The notes beneath the pieces are model-generated. The model was not told the origin of the DNA. It searched no databases and worked only from the letters and a program-made list of their open reading frames with translations. From Acidobacteriota bacterium (lineage in GTDB: Bacteria > Acidobacteriota > Terriglobia > UBA7540), in NCBI GenBank assembly GCA_021828285.1, contig JAKASG010000008.1, positions 1 through 60,613 on the forward strand: a stretch of DNA of 60,613 bases. The letters are read 5' to 3'. Both the position numbers and the translations under genes were made by a program. Positions 15,962 through 25,893 of the stretch are shown piece after piece. Each line of letters opens with the position of its first letter. The first letter of the stretch is position 1.

Positions 15962-18520
15962 GTGCCATCACGCCAGAAATCCGGAATTCGGCATACTGCT
16001 CGCGAGAAGGTCAAAAGAACCTTCTCGGGCTGGCAACTGTCTCCCTGGAAAAAGTGGCTTTTGGGGATGGGGCTGCTCTGTGGTCTGGTGGCCGTCGGAT
16101 TCTTCGTTGTCGTTTACGTACGCTTTTCGCGGATGATTGACGCCCGTCTGAACGGCAGGGTATTTACGCGCCCCGCCTTGCTTTGCGCGGCGCCTACGGA
16201 AGTCTTTGCCGGCCAGCCCGCCACACTTCCCGACTTCATCAACCGGCTTCAAAAGGCGGGCTACACGGTCCCACAGGGTGGCTCCAAGACAGGAACCTAT
16301 GAGGTAAGCGGCAACCGGCTCACGGTGCGGCCCGGCGATGAATCCTTCTTTCGCGGCGATATCGTCCGGGAAGGCGCGGCCGTTCTGCGCTTCCAGGGCA
16401 GCCGCTTATCCTCAATCACCGCACTTCGCCACAACACGGAGCTCGAGAATTACTGGCTTGAGCCACAAGTGATCACGCCGCTTTTCGGCAGCCGTCGCGC
16501 CAAGCAGCAGGTTGTCCGTTATGACGATCTGCCGGACAACCTGGTCCACGCCGTGCTCGCGGCCGAAGACTCGCAATTCTTTACTGAATACGGAGTCAGC
16601 TTCTACCGGATCATCGGCGCGGCGATCGCAGACATTCGGGCCGGCGCGAAAGTCCAGGGCGCCAGCACGATTACGATGCAACTCGCCCGCAATTTCTTTC
16701 TGACGCCGCGGCGCACCTACAAGCGCAAAATCGAGGAAATCATGATCGCCTTCATGCTGGAGCACAAGCTCGGCAAGAAGCGCATCTTCGAGCTTTATGC
16801 GAATGAAGTTTACCTGGGCCAGCGAGACAGTTTTTCGATCTATGGTTTTGGCGCGGCGGCGAGCGCCTATTTCAACAAGGATGTCGCCAGCCTGACGCTT
16901 CCTGAAGAGGCGCTTCTGGCGGGCATCATTCGCGGTCCAAGTCTTTATTCACCCTCAGAGCATCCGACCCGGGCGATCGAGCGGCGCAATTACGTGATCG
17001 GCCGGATGCTGAAGCTCGGCTACATCACGGCTCAACAGGCGACCGACGCCGAAGCGGCGCCGCTCGGCGTCGTGAAGCAAAGCATCCAGGGCAATGAGGC
17101 TCCTTACTTCGTGGATATGGTTCGCGACCGGCTGCTCTCTCGGTTCACCGAGCGGGACTTGCTGACAAAAAACTACCGGGTTTACACCACGCTCAACCTT
17201 GACTTGCAGCATGCGGCGGATGAAGCCATGCAGCAGGGCATGAAGGAAGTGACCGCACGCCTCAAGCATACGAAACGAGCGCCCGGTCCGCCGCCCGGTC
17301 CCGACCAGCCGCAAGCGGCGCTCATGGCGATTGACCCTCACACGGGTGACGTACTGGCGCTCGACGGAGGGCGGAATTACGCGGAAAGTCAGTTGAACCA
17401 CATTCTCGCGCGCCGCCAGCCCGGCTCGACATTCAAGCCATTTGCTTATGCCGCCGCCCTCGATTCCGGGATTGACGGCTCGCAACCGCTGATTACTTCG
17501 GTCACCACTTTGCTCGACGAGCCGACGGTATTCCACTTCGGCGACCAGGATTACGAGCCCGAAGACTACGAGCAGGACTATCACGGCGTGGTGACGGTAC
17601 GGCAGGCGCTTGAGCACTCGCTGAACGTCGCCTCTGTCCGGCTCGCCACCATGGTCGGCTTCGAAAAAATCCGCCAAATCGCGCTTGCGGCCGGCATCAA
17701 CCACCAGATTCAGGCGACCCCTGCAATTGCTCTCGGCGCTTACGTCGTAACGCCGCTCGAGATGACCGGCGGATATACGATCTTTGCCAACGGCGGGCAA
17801 TATATCAAGCCGCGGTTCATCCTAGAGGTCAAAGACCCCGCCGGACGGGTCCTCTGGCATCCTGCGCTCGTAACCCGAACCGTGCTCGACCCGAGAATCA
17901 GCTTCCTGGTCACGAACCTTATGGAAAGCGTCATTGATCATGGGACGGGCGTGGGTGTGCGCCTTCGAGGCTTTAATCTGCCTTGCGCCGGCAAAACAGG
18001 AACCGCCAACGACGGCTGGTTCATTGGCTTTACTTCGAACTTGCTCGCCACGGCCTGGGTCGGATACGATGACGACAGGGACCTGAACTTGGCCGGCGCC
18101 GACTCGGCTCTGCCCATTTGGACGGACTTCATGAAAATGGCGACTCTCGTGCCACCTTATCAGAACGCGCAGCCTTTTGTGCAGCCCCCGGGCATTGTGA
18201 CGGAGACCGTCAATGACCAGGGGAAACCGGTTAGCGGAAGCGCGGATGACCCTGGGGACCATCTTGAATATTTCATCAGCGGCACGCAACCGCAATCGGG
18301 CGGAGCAGTCGGAGGACTGCTCGGGCGTATGTTTCGCGCCCTGAGCGGGTCTTCAAATTCGGCGCCCGCGCAGGCAACAGCCGCAACGAGTGGAAATACG
18401 CCCGCGGACGCAGCGAACGGCCCGGCCCAAAGCAAGAACAAGGGATTGCTGAATAAGTTTCTTTCGATTTTCAAGTCGCGAAGCTCCAAGCCTAAGAACC
18501 CAAAACCGCCGCAGCTCTGA
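15962..18520 (+). CDS. Bifunctional peptidoglycan synthase, PBP1A/1B family
   Basis: Class A penicillin-binding protein that polymerises (GT51) and crosslinks (transpeptidase) peptidoglycan at the inner membrane. Of 852 aa, residues about 31-52 are the membrane anchor. A UB2H-like domain follows (about 60-145, RVFTRPALL through NRLTVRPG), a PBP1B feature. The GT51 domain (about 175-345) has its catalytic Glu202 in AAEDSQFF and QGASTITMQLARN. The transpeptidase domain (about 430-720) has S489xxK492 (PGSTFKP), SLN in EHSLNVAS and K678TG. The C-terminal tail is Ala/Ser/Pro-rich and ends basic. It starts with GTG, three nt after the previous gene. UB2H suggests an outer-membrane lipoprotein activator, not seen here. 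Confidence 0.93.
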   Translation: MPSRQKSGIRHTAREKVKRTFSGWQLSPWKKWLLGMGLLCGLVAVGFFVVVYVRFSRMIDARLNGRVFTRPALLCAAPTEVFAGQPATLPDFINRLQKAGYTVPQGGSKTGTYEVSGNRLTVRPGDESFFRGDIVREGAAVLRFQGSRLSSITALRHNTELENYWLEPQVITPLFGSRRAKQQVVRYDDLPDNLVHAVLAAEDSQFFTEYGVSFYRIIGAAIADIRAGAKVQGASTITMQLARNFFLTPRRTYKRKIEEIMIAFMLEHKLGKKRIFELYANEVYLGQRDSFSIYGFGAAASAYFNKDVASLTLPEEALLAGIIRGPSLYSPSEHPTRAIERRNYVIGRMLKLGYITAQQATDAEAAPLGVVKQSIQGNEAPYFVDMVRDRLLSRFTERDLLTKNYRVYTTLNLDLQHAADEAMQQGMKEVTARLKHTKRAPGPPPGPDQPQAALMAIDPHTGDVLALDGGRNYAESQLNHILARRQPGSTFKPFAYAAALDSGIDGSQPLITSVTTLLDEPTVFHFGDQDYEPEDYEQDYHGVVTVRQALEHSLNVASVRLATMVGFEKIRQIALAAGINHQIQATPAIALGAYVVTPLEMTGGYTIFANGGQYIKPRFILEVKDPAGRVLWHPALVTRTVLDPRISFLVTNLMESVIDHGTGVGVRLRGFNLPCAGKTGTANDGWFIGFTSNLLATAWVGYDDDRDLNLAGADSALPIWTDFMKMATLVPPYQNAQPFVQPPGIVTETVNDQGKPVSGSADDPGDHLEYFISGTQPQSGGAVGGLLGRMFRALSGSSNSAPAQATAATSGNTPADAANGPAQSKNKGLLNKFLSIFKSRSSKPKNPKPPQL

Positions 18521-18550
18521 ACGGAAGCTGCGGGGTGCGAGAGGCTGACC

Positions 18551-19372
18551 ATGGTAGGCGCAAACAGGACGCGAAAGATGTTATGGGCTGTAGCGTGCCT
18601 CGCGGTCATATCGGCGACTCTGGCTTCCCTCCGCAATGCCGCCGCACGCACGACTTCCTCCCCGGCCAGAAGCGGCCTCGCGCAGGCCAAGCCGCCGTCC
18701 ATCAGCGACGAAGCACGCGCGGACCTTTACATGATCCGGAAGTCGTATGACAACGCGGCGGATTTCTATTATCGCGCCCTCGAGCAGCAAGGCTTTAAGA
18801 ATGCCCGTCTCTGGAACAAGCTGGGGATCGCGCGGGAGGATCAATGCCAGCAAAAGGGCTGTTTCGTCGCAGCGCGAAAAGCGTACATTTCCGCGATCCA
18901 TCTCGACAAACAATATGCGGCCGCATGGAACAATCTCGGAACGACTTATTACCTCGATCGGAAGATAAAAAAGTCGATCAAATATTACGCCCGCGCGATT
19001 CGGCTCAAGCCCGGGATAGCGACTTACCATCTCAACCTCGGCACGGCTGAATATACGATCAAGAAATATCCCGTGGCCTTCAACGAATTCCGCAGGGCGC
19101 TGACTCTCGACCCGAATATCTTTCTCGACCGCGCGACGGTAGGCAACGTCGTCGAGCCGGTCACCGCGAGCGCCCAATACTATTTCTATCTCGCCAAGGT
19201 ATTCGCTTCGCTGGGCAGGGCTCAGCAAGCGGTCCTTTATTTGCGCCATGCGATGGAAGATGGATTCCGCAATAAGCGGAAAATCCGGAACGATCCTGAT
19301 TTGAAGAAAATCAGCCACGATCCGGCTTTCGTCCAGTTGCTGAAGAATCCCCCGTTGCCACTGACCAGATGA
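18551..19372 (+). CDS. Exported TPR-repeat protein
   Basis: 273 aa with an N-terminal hydrophobic segment (about 10-28) consistent with export or membrane anchoring. At least three tetratricopeptide units follow (about 60-195), for example AAAWNNLGTTYYLDRKIKKS and ATYHLNLGTAEYTIKKYPVA. TPRs build protein-docking superhelices. The C-terminal part (YYFYLAKVFASLGRAQQAVL, then ISHDPAFVQLLKNPP) is the pattern seen at the end of many acidobacterial TPR proteins. It lies 30 nt after the penicillin-binding protein gene on the same strand, suggesting a scaffold role in the envelope. Partner unknown. Confidence 0.82.
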   Translation: MVGANRTRKMLWAVACLAVISATLASLRNAAARTTSSPARSGLAQAKPPSISDEARADLYMIRKSYDNAADFYYRALEQQGFKNARLWNKLGIAREDQCQQKGCFVAARKAYISAIHLDKQYAAAWNNLGTTYYLDRKIKKSIKYYARAIRLKPGIATYHLNLGTAEYTIKKYPVAFNEFRRALTLDPNIFLDRATVGNVVEPVTASAQYYFYLAKVFASLGRAQQAVLYLRHAMEDGFRNKRKIRNDPDLKKISHDPAFVQLLKNPPLPLTR

Positions 19373-19516
19373 CGGACCGAAACGCGCCGGCCGGTTGGCG
19401 TATGCGTTCTCAATGAGCAACGCGTGACGCGCACTGATCCTGGAACGTTGAAGGAAGAGAGCCGGCGCAAACTGCGGACGGCTCGCGCGAATGGTATAAT
19501 AAGCCTTTGTGGTTCC

Positions 19517-21151
19517 ATGAAGAAAATTTTCCTGGTGATCTGCTGCTTTATCGCGTCGCAAAATCTCCTTAGCGCACCCGTCCCGCGATTAGTGCTGGTT
19601 TTCCCCTTTGAGAACTACAGCAGCCGTCCCGACCTGGACTGGCTTTCAGAAGGGATCGCGGAGCTTCTCGCGACCCGCCTTTCATCAAGCAACTGGTACA
19701 TTTTGAGCCGCCACGACCGCAACGCCGCCTATCGGCATTTGGGCCTGCCGGCGGAGTCACCGTTGACCCTCGCGAGCAAATTCGAGGTCGCTCAGACACT
19801 CGGAGCCGACGAAGCCATCGTGGGCAACTTCAACGTGGTGGGCGACCAATTGACGATTCGCGCGCAGCATCTGGATGTCCGCAGGCTGAAACTCGACCCT
19901 CCGCTCGAAGTCTCGGGAAAGTTGGAAGAGCTTCTCTCCCTTGAAAACGACCTCGCCTGGCGCTTTCTGGCCCTTTATAATCCGCTCTTTACGGTGGGCC
20001 CGGAGAAGGATTTCAGCGCGCGTTTTCCGCCCATTCGCCTGGATTCATTCGAAAGTTACATTCGCGGCATCGAGAGTCCGAACGGGAAAAGCAAGGTTAA
20101 ATTTCTCGCGGAGGCCGACCATCTCGATCCGTCGAACCACGCCCCCGCATTCGCTCTCGGACTTTATTATTTTCAGCAGAAAAATTACGCCCAATCCGCG
20201 CAGTGGTTCGGCAAGCTCGCTCCCTCGGATGCGCGTTACGACGAAGAGCAATTTTATCTGGGGGTGGATAAGTTCTTCCTGGGAAATTATCCCGCCGCTC
20301 AACAGGCCTTCGACCCTCTGGCTCAGCGGATCCCCCTCGGTGCGGTTTCGAACAACCTCGGCGCCGCCGAAGCAGCTCAGGGGCATTACCAGCAAGCCCT
20401 CGCAAACTTTGAGCGGGCCGTGCGGGGCGAACCGAATGTGGCAGACTTCAGCTTTAACGCCGCCGTCTGCGATTGGTACCTGCAGAATTATTCTCAGGCT
20501 GCAAAGTTCCTGAAAAGCGCGATGGAATCCGCCCCGCGCGACGCTGAAATCCATACGATGCTCGAATCGGTTGACCAGAAGTTGGGTGACGCGCGAGGGC
20601 AGCAGGTTCAAGTCCAGTGGCTCTCGCGGCATGAAGGCGAATCCGGCGTGCAGCTCGCCCAGGGCTACATGCCCCAAACGCGAATCGAAAAGACTTATAA
20701 CGGCCGGGCGTTTCGCCTGCTCATGATTTCGGTTCAGAATGCCATCGCCAACCGGCTCGCGGATGAGCCGCCCGCCGAACAGGGGAGAGCTCATTTGAAA
20801 CTCGGCCAGGAAGATCTCGACGCAGGCCGTTTGAATTTCGCTCGAAGCGAGTTGAACGAAGCGGCCGCTTTGATTCCTCAAAGCAGCGAAGTTCATTTAG
20901 CGCTCGGCAAGCTTTACGCTGCGGAAAAGCAATTCAAGAAGGCTGCCGCCGAACTGGAAACCTCTCTGAACCTCAAGGAGACCGTTGCGGCGCATCTTGC
21001 GCTCGGGCGCGTTTACCTTGCGCTCAGCCTGCCCGAAGCCGCGCGAGTCCAGGAAAAAGCCGCTTTGCGCATCGATCCGGGCAATCCGGAGGCGAAACAA
21101 CTCGTTCAGCAAATCACGGAGAAGACCGCGACGGAGGGCGACCGGCGATGA
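19517..21151 (+). CDS. Exported protein with FlgO/CsgG/TolB-like N-terminal domain and TPR repeats
   Basis: 544 aa. A signal peptide (MKKIFLVICCFIASQNLLSA) justifies the ATG at 19517 over the upstream in-frame ATG at 19424. Residues about 24-135 (LVFPFENYSSRPDLDWLSEG, then FEVAQTLGADEAIVGNF) look like the nucleotide-free alpha/beta domain of FlgO/CsgG/TolB-N periplasmic proteins. The rest is TPR repeats (about 190-530, for example AVSNNLGAAEAAQGHYQQAL). A TATAAT stands at 19495-19500 without a clear -35. The stop overlaps the nfeD start by 4 nt (ATGA), so translation is coupled. Probable periplasmic scaffold working with the NfeD/slipin pair; this is an inference from linkage. Confidence 0.85.
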   Translation: MKKIFLVICCFIASQNLLSAPVPRLVLVFPFENYSSRPDLDWLSEGIAELLATRLSSSNWYILSRHDRNAAYRHLGLPAESPLTLASKFEVAQTLGADEAIVGNFNVVGDQLTIRAQHLDVRRLKLDPPLEVSGKLEELLSLENDLAWRFLALYNPLFTVGPEKDFSARFPPIRLDSFESYIRGIESPNGKSKVKFLAEADHLDPSNHAPAFALGLYYFQQKNYAQSAQWFGKLAPSDARYDEEQFYLGVDKFFLGNYPAAQQAFDPLAQRIPLGAVSNNLGAAEAAQGHYQQALANFERAVRGEPNVADFSFNAAVCDWYLQNYSQAAKFLKSAMESAPRDAEIHTMLESVDQKLGDARGQQVQVQWLSRHEGESGVQLAQGYMPQTRIEKTYNGRAFRLLMISVQNAIANRLADEPPAEQGRAHLKLGQEDLDAGRLNFARSELNEAAALIPQSSEVHLALGKLYAAEKQFKKAAAELETSLNLKETVAAHLALGRVYLALSLPEAARVQEKAALRIDPGNPEAKQLVQQITEKTATEGDRR

Positions 21152-22470
21152 GAGGCCTGCGGCGGTTAATTCTCGCAGGCGTTGCGATTGCGGCGGCCTG
21201 CGGGCTTTGGGTCCGGGCGGCCAAATCTCCGAAAGCCGCCGCGCGTCCCGTGGTGGTCGAGATTAGTCTCACGGGTGAGGTTCAGCCGATCAGCGCGCGT
21301 TACGTGGTGAGCGGGATTGCACACGCGAACCAAATTGGCGCGGCGGCCGTGCTGCTCGAGTTAAGCACCCCCGGCGGATTCTACGAATCCATGAAAGAAA
21401 TCAAGGAGGCCATCGAAAATTCGCGCGTTCCGGTCATCACCTACGTCACGCCGAGCGGCGCGCGCTCCGCGTCCGCTGGATTTTTCATTCTCCTGACCGG
21501 CGACATCGCGGTGATGGCGCCCGGCACGAATACCGGCGCCGCTCATCCCGTCGTGCTCGGCGACGTGAATATCGGCGCGACGGAAAAAACCAAATTGCTC
21601 AATGACGCGCTGGCCCAAATCCGGGCCATCGCCCAGCGTCGCGGCCGCAATGTGAAGCTCGCCGAAGCGGCCGTCCAGGAGAGCAAGTCCTTCACGGACG
21701 AAGAAGCGCTCAAAGGCAATTTGATCAACGCGATTGCAAGTACGCCGCAGCAGATCTTCAACGAATTCGACGGAAAAACCGTCACGCGGATCAACGGCTC
21801 CACAACCACGCTCCACCTGAAGGACGCGATTATCGTCCCCTACACAATGAGCGGCTACGATCACTTCCTCGCATGGATTACCGACCCGAATATCGCGTTC
21901 CTTTTCGGCGCCATCGGACTCGCGCTTCTCTATCTCGAGTTCACGCATCCCGGCATGGTGGCTCCGGGCGTCTTTGGCGCCATCGCTCTCGTGCTGGCGC
22001 TCTTCGCGTTCCACCTGATGCCCATCAATTACCTGGGTGTGGTCCTGATTCTGGTTGCCATCGGGATGTTCGCTCTGGAAGCAAAATTTACTTCCCACGG
22101 CGTGCTGGCCCTGGGAGGAATCATCGCCATGACGCTCGGGGCGATGATCCTCATCAAATCTCCCTGGCCGGGAACTCATATTCACTTCGTGACTTCGCTG
22201 GCCGTGACCGTCCCGCTCGCCGTGATTTCGATCATTCTGACGCGCGTCGCGTTGGAGGCTGCTTCGCGGAAATCCGTCAGCGGCGTTGCCGGCATGATCG
22301 GCCTCGTCGTGATCGCGCGGACGGATCTCGGGCCGGAAGGCGAAGTTCTCGTTCACGGCGAAATCTGGAAAGCGCGGACAGCGGGAAAGATTACGAAGGG
22401 GAGCCGCGTGCGCGTTCGGGGGGTGGATGGCCTGACACTTTTGGTTGAACCGGAGCAGGAAACTCATTAG
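21148..22470 (+). CDS. NfeD-family membrane protease (ClpP-like serine protease + NfeD OB domain)
   Basis: Long-form NfeD (NfeD1b), 440 aa. A signal peptide or anchor (about 1-24) precedes a ClpP/SppA-class protease domain (about 35-235) with LELSTPGGFYESM and the nucleophile region SGARSASAGFF, where Ser109 is the likely nucleophile; Lys147 or Lys149 is the candidate dyad base by comparison with archaeal PH1510. A membrane region follows (about 245-370, four to five helices), then an OB-fold NfeD domain at the C-terminus (MIGLVVIARTDLGPEGEVLV). NfeD1b proteases cut the C-terminus of partner stomatins; the next gene is a slipin. The start overlaps the previous stop (ATGA). Confidence 0.9.
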   Translation: MRGLRRLILAGVAIAAACGLWVRAAKSPKAAARPVVVEISLTGEVQPISARYVVSGIAHANQIGAAAVLLELSTPGGFYESMKEIKEAIENSRVPVITYVTPSGARSASAGFFILLTGDIAVMAPGTNTGAAHPVVLGDVNIGATEKTKLLNDALAQIRAIAQRRGRNVKLAEAAVQESKSFTDEEALKGNLINAIASTPQQIFNEFDGKTVTRINGSTTTLHLKDAIIVPYTMSGYDHFLAWITDPNIAFLFGAIGLALLYLEFTHPGMVAPGVFGAIALVLALFAFHLMPINYLGVVLILVAIGMFALEAKFTSHGVLALGGIIAMTLGAMILIKSPWPGTHIHFVTSLAVTVPLAVISIILTRVALEAASRKSVSGVAGMIGLVVIARTDLGPEGEVLVHGEIWKARTAGKITKGSRVRVRGVDGLTLLVEPEQETH

Positions 22471-22539
22471 ACTTTTCAAGGCATGGGCGGAGCGGCTGCG
22501 GAAACGTACGATGGCAAGCAGCCTCGGATTGCCGGCCGT

Positions 22540-22558
22540 CCGCTCTGAGCGGTCTTTT
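22540..22558 (+). terminator. Weak terminator-like hairpin between nfeD and slipin genes
   Basis: CCGCT-CTG-AGCGG is followed by TCTTTT. The 5-bp stem is short; it could attenuate rather than stop transcription into the slipin gene. The rest of the 219-nt gap shows no gene. Confidence 0.3.
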
Positions 22559-22689
22559 CCCATGCCGGCTCGGTGCGAGGAAATCCGGCGGGAGCTCCGT
22601 TCTCCACTCCGGAGCGCGCGCAACGGCGGAAGGGAAAGATTCCGCGGGGCCCGAAGGCGTTCGAAAATCATTTTGTCGAGGAGGGTACA

Positions 22690-23508
22690 ATGGCATTAAG
22701 CGGACCGCTGTTGGTCGCCGTGGCCATTTTTCTCATCTGGTTTTTCAAGTGCCTCAACATCCTGCGTGAATACGAACGCGCGGTGGTTTTCCGCCTCGGC
22801 CGCGTGCTGAAGAAAGAAAAAGGGCCGGGACTGATCGTCATCCTGTGGCCCATTGATAAAATCGTGAAAGTGACGTTGCGAACAGTCACCTGGGATGTTC
22901 CGCCGCAGGACATCATCACGCGTGATAACGTGTCGCTGAAAGTGAACGCGGTCGTCTATTTTCGTATCATTGACGCGATTCGGGCGATCATCGAGGTGGA
23001 AAACTACCGTTTCGCCGTGGAGCAGGCGGCGCAGACCGGCTTGCGATCCGTCCTCGGTGAAGTCGATTTGGATGATTTGCTTTCCCAGCGCGAAAAATTA
23101 AACGCCCGATTGCAGGAAATCCTCGATGAGCACACGGAGCCGTGGGGCATTAAAGTGACTCAAGTCCAGGTGAAGCAAGTGGACCTGCCGCAGGAAATGC
23201 AACGCGCGATTGCCGCCCAGGCAGAGGCGGAACGCGAGCGGCGCGCGAAAGTTATCGCGGCGGACGGCGAATATCAGGCGGCGGAAAAATTGTTTCAGGC
23301 GGCGAGCACCCTCTCTCAACAGCCCATTGCCTTGACGCTTCGCTATCTGCAAACGCTCGTCGAGATCGGCACAGAAAAGAACACAACCATCGTTTTCCCG
23401 CTGCCCGTGGATCTGATTTCGGCGCTGTTCGGCGGATTTCCTGGAGCGAATCCAAAGCCTTCGGCGTCCGCTCCACCCGCTTTGGGGTCGCTGAACGCGA
23501 AACCCTGA
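22690..23508 (+). CDS. Slipin (stomatin/prohibitin/SPFH family membrane protein)
   Basis: Inner-membrane SPFH protein that assembles into large rings and organises membrane domains; slipins are genetic and physical partners of NfeD1b proteases. The 272-aa chain has an N-terminal hydrophobic hairpin (about 5-20), the SPFH domain ([46 protein letters not shown]) and an Ala/Glu/Arg helix ([20 protein letters not shown]). It ends with an [10 protein letters not shown] motif and a Pro/Ala tail, the segment NfeD proteases cut in homologues. A frame opens upstream to 22573, but GAGGAGGG stands just before the ATG at 22690, which fixes the start. Confidence 0.92.
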   Translation: MALSGPLLVAVAIFLIWFFKCLNILREYERAVVFRLGRVLKKEKGPGLIVILWPIDKIVKVTLRTVTWDVPPQDIITRDNVSLKVNAVVYFRIIDAIRAIIEVENYRFAVEQAAQTGLRSVLGEVDLDDLLSQREKLNARLQEILDEHTEPWGIKVTQVQVKQVDLPQEMQRAIAAQAEAERERRAKVIAADGEYQAAEKLFQAASTLSQQPIALTLRYLQTLVEIGTEKNTTIVFPLPVDLISALFGGFPGANPKPSASAPPALGSLNAKP

Positions 23509-23553
23509 TGGATGAGGGACTCCGCGCGCGCATTTTGCCGGAGCCAAAAAGTC

Positions 23554-24192
23554 ATGAGCGAACACCTCGACCGCGATGAAGCAGGACCCTCATGGCGAAT
23601 GCTGGTGTTGCTTTTCTTCGCCTTTGTCGCGCTCTGCGGCGTCGTGTTCTCGCTCGGCTATCTGGTCGGCTACAACGAGCGGCCTTCGGAAAATTCGATT
23701 GCAACCGAAGCGATTCCTGCCCCGGCTCCTTCCGCCTCAGCCTCAAGTTTTCCCGCGGAGGCCGCGTCGGCCGAGGAACCGGCGCCATCGGCTCCCCCTG
23801 CGGCGGCAACCCCCGCGTCAGGCCCTGCCCTCTCGCCGGCTGCCGCGGCATCGAGTTCACCTCTTGAACCAACCAGGGAAAGGGCGGCGCGGAAAACCCA
23901 CGCCCCTTTAAAACCTGAGATTCCCTCGGAAGAAGTGTTCGCGCCGAAGCGAAGCGCCGCCGGCAGTATCTTTGTTCAAGTGATGGCCTCACGCACGGAT
24001 GCGGATGCAACGCGGCTTGCGCGGATGCTGCGGGGGCAGGGCTATCCGGCGTCGGCGCTCACGCCGGCAGAAGCCCACGCGAGCGATAATCTCTTCCGGG
24101 TTGAAGTCGGCCCTTATGCGTCGCGCGACGCAGCCCTGGCAATTCGCGACAAGCTTTCAAAAGAAGGCTTCCGTCCATTCATCCGCCCTTGA
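23554..24192 (+). CDS. SPOR-domain membrane protein
   Basis: 212 aa. A short cytoplasmic N-terminus is followed by one membrane helix (about 17-37, LVLLFFAFVALCGVVFSLGY) and a long Ala/Pro/Ser-rich periplasmic linker (about 45-125). A C-terminal SPOR domain follows (about 140-212: SIFVQVMASRTDADATRLAR, then LFRVEVGPYASRDAALAIRD). SPOR domains bind denuded peptidoglycan at division sites. An in-frame ATG at 23512 adds 14 residues of no clear value; 23554 is preferred but not proven. It lies between the slipin and lnt genes. The FtsN/DedD-like layout suggests a division or septal-wall role. Confidence 0.88.
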   Translation: MSEHLDRDEAGPSWRMLVLLFFAFVALCGVVFSLGYLVGYNERPSENSIATEAIPAPAPSASASSFPAEAASAEEPAPSAPPAAATPASGPALSPAAAASSSPLEPTRERAARKTHAPLKPEIPSEEVFAPKRSAAGSIFVQVMASRTDADATRLARMLRGQGYPASALTPAEAHASDNLFRVEVGPYASRDAALAIRDKLSKEGFRPFIRP

Positions 24193-24279
24193 CCGAGCGC
24201 CCCCCTTGCGGATCGAGATTCATAAACACGCCGGCCTTTCCCAACCTCCCCAATTCTTCCGACCCGGAATGACGCGCTG

Positions 24280-25878
24280 ATGATTGACTCCGCTCCGCCA
24301 TCGCATCCTCGACTCGGATTCATCCTTCGCTTGGAGCTGAGCGTGCTCAGCGGCATCCTTCTTTTTGCGAGCTTCCCCAAACTTGACTGGGTCGCGGTCG
24401 TGTGGTTCAGCGGAGTGCCGCTGCTTGCCGCCTTGATCACTGAAAAGCGAATTCTCCGCGGATTTCTTTACGGCGCGGTCATGGGGGTGGTGTTCCTCGC
24501 CGGAAGCTGCTACTGGGTCGTCTCCGTGCTCGAAGTGTACGGCAATTTGGATGCGGCTCTTTCAGTCCCCGGTCTTCTGGCGTTCGTCCTGCTGTTTGTA
24601 CCGCTCTTTGGCTGTTACGGAGCGCTCGTGACGGCCGTTTCGCGGCGCTCTGCGAGTCTCGGCCTGCTCCTCTCCCCGTTTCTCTGGATTGCGCTCGAGC
24701 TTGGGCGCACTTATTATCTTACGGGTTTCCCGTGGAACCTGCTCGGTTACGCGGTGCGAGCACCCGGTTTGCAGCAAATCGCCACGGTCACGGCGGTGTA
24801 TGGGCTGTCGTTTATCGTCGCCGTAACCTGGGCGATCCTGACGGGCGCAATTCTTGCGCCCCGGAAATGGGTGCGCTGGGTTGCACTCTCCGTGTGGGCG
24901 GGAGCGCTCTTCGTGGCGAACGCGCGCTTATATCCGCCGAAGCATCTACCGGAAGGCCCAGCCACGGCAATCCTCGTGCAGCCGGACGTGCCGCTCAAGG
25001 GCCAAAAATTCAACGCATGGATTCCCTGGGAAAATCCGAAGAAGCTCGACATCCTGGTTTCCCTCAGCACGGTTGCCGCGATGAACTCCCATTTGGCGTC
25101 GCCTCCCTGGATCGTTTGGCCGGAAGACCCTGCGCCGTTTTACTTTGACCGTGACCCGATCTTCAGAGGTGCTATTGAGGCGATGGCTCAAAAGGCCGGT
25201 TCTTATGTCATCGCCGGAACGGTGACTTTTCGCGGCTCGGGAATCAACGCCCCGCCCCGCAACAGCGCCGTCGTGCTGAACCCGCAAGGAAAGCTCCTCA
25301 TGCGATATGATAAAATGCATTTGGTGCCCTTCGGCGAGTATGTTCCGTGGTGGGGATTTCCTGGCAGCATTGGGAAGATCACAAATCAGGCCGGCGACTT
25401 CATTCCGGGCAGAAAATTGAAAGTTGCGAGCACGTCCGAGGGAAAGGCTGGCGTTTTCATTTGCTACGAAGCGATCTTCCCACAACAGGTCCGGCGTTTC
25501 GCGCACGCGGGCGCGCAGGTGCTCGTCAATATCTCCGACGACGCCTGGTACGGAACTTCATCGGCGCGCTATCAACATCTCGAAATGGCGCGATTCCGGG
25601 CGATTGAGAATCGCCGGTATCTCCTGCGGGATACCAACAATGGAATCACGGCGGTGATTGATCCCTACGGCCGGATCGTCGCGCAGGCTGCGCCGTTCTG
25701 CGAAGTGGCCTTGACGGCGCATTTCGCATTCGAGACGCGGGAGACGTTCTATACGCGCTATGGCGATGTTTTCGCCTGGTTTGCGACCCTGATGGCCGTG
25801 GCAATTGCCGCGTTTGGACTGGCGGGTGCGCGCAGAGCGCCTGTCCAGGCGCCTGATGATTCGAAAGACACCCTCTAA
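24280..25878 (+). CDS. lnt: Apolipoprotein N-acyltransferase
   Basis: Inner-membrane enzyme that adds the third acyl chain to the N-terminal Cys of lipoproteins, a prerequisite for Lol export in many Gram-negatives. The 532-aa protein has an N-terminal membrane region of about six to seven helices (about 15-225), a periplasmic nitrilase-like domain (about 230-500) and a final helix (about 505-525). The catalytic triad is present: Glu282 in WPEDPAP, Lys345 in YDKMHLVPFGEY and Cys395 in FICYEAIFP (E. coli E267/K335/C387). It is 87 nt after the SPOR gene and 15 nt before prfB. It complements the lol genes on the opposite strand of this window. Confidence 0.94.
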   Translation: MIDSAPPSHPRLGFILRLELSVLSGILLFASFPKLDWVAVVWFSGVPLLAALITEKRILRGFLYGAVMGVVFLAGSCYWVVSVLEVYGNLDAALSVPGLLAFVLLFVPLFGCYGALVTAVSRRSASLGLLLSPFLWIALELGRTYYLTGFPWNLLGYAVRAPGLQQIATVTAVYGLSFIVAVTWAILTGAILAPRKWVRWVALSVWAGALFVANARLYPPKHLPEGPATAILVQPDVPLKGQKFNAWIPWENPKKLDILVSLSTVAAMNSHLASPPWIVWPEDPAPFYFDRDPIFRGAIEAMAQKAGSYVIAGTVTFRGSGINAPPRNSAVVLNPQGKLLMRYDKMHLVPFGEYVPWWGFPGSIGKITNQAGDFIPGRKLKVASTSEGKAGVFICYEAIFPQQVRRFAHAGAQVLVNISDDAWYGTSSARYQHLEMARFRAIENRRYLLRDTNNGITAVIDPYGRIVAQAAPFCEVALTAHFAFETRETFYTRYGDVFAWFATLMAVAIAAFGLAGARRAPVQAPDDSKDTL

Positions 25879-25893
25879 ACGGGAGCGAATGGA

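Noticed and set aside
21361-22671. 436-codon minus-strand frame over nfeD
   Set aside because: Antisense to nfeD, strongly Arg/Asp/His-biased, with no domain signature.
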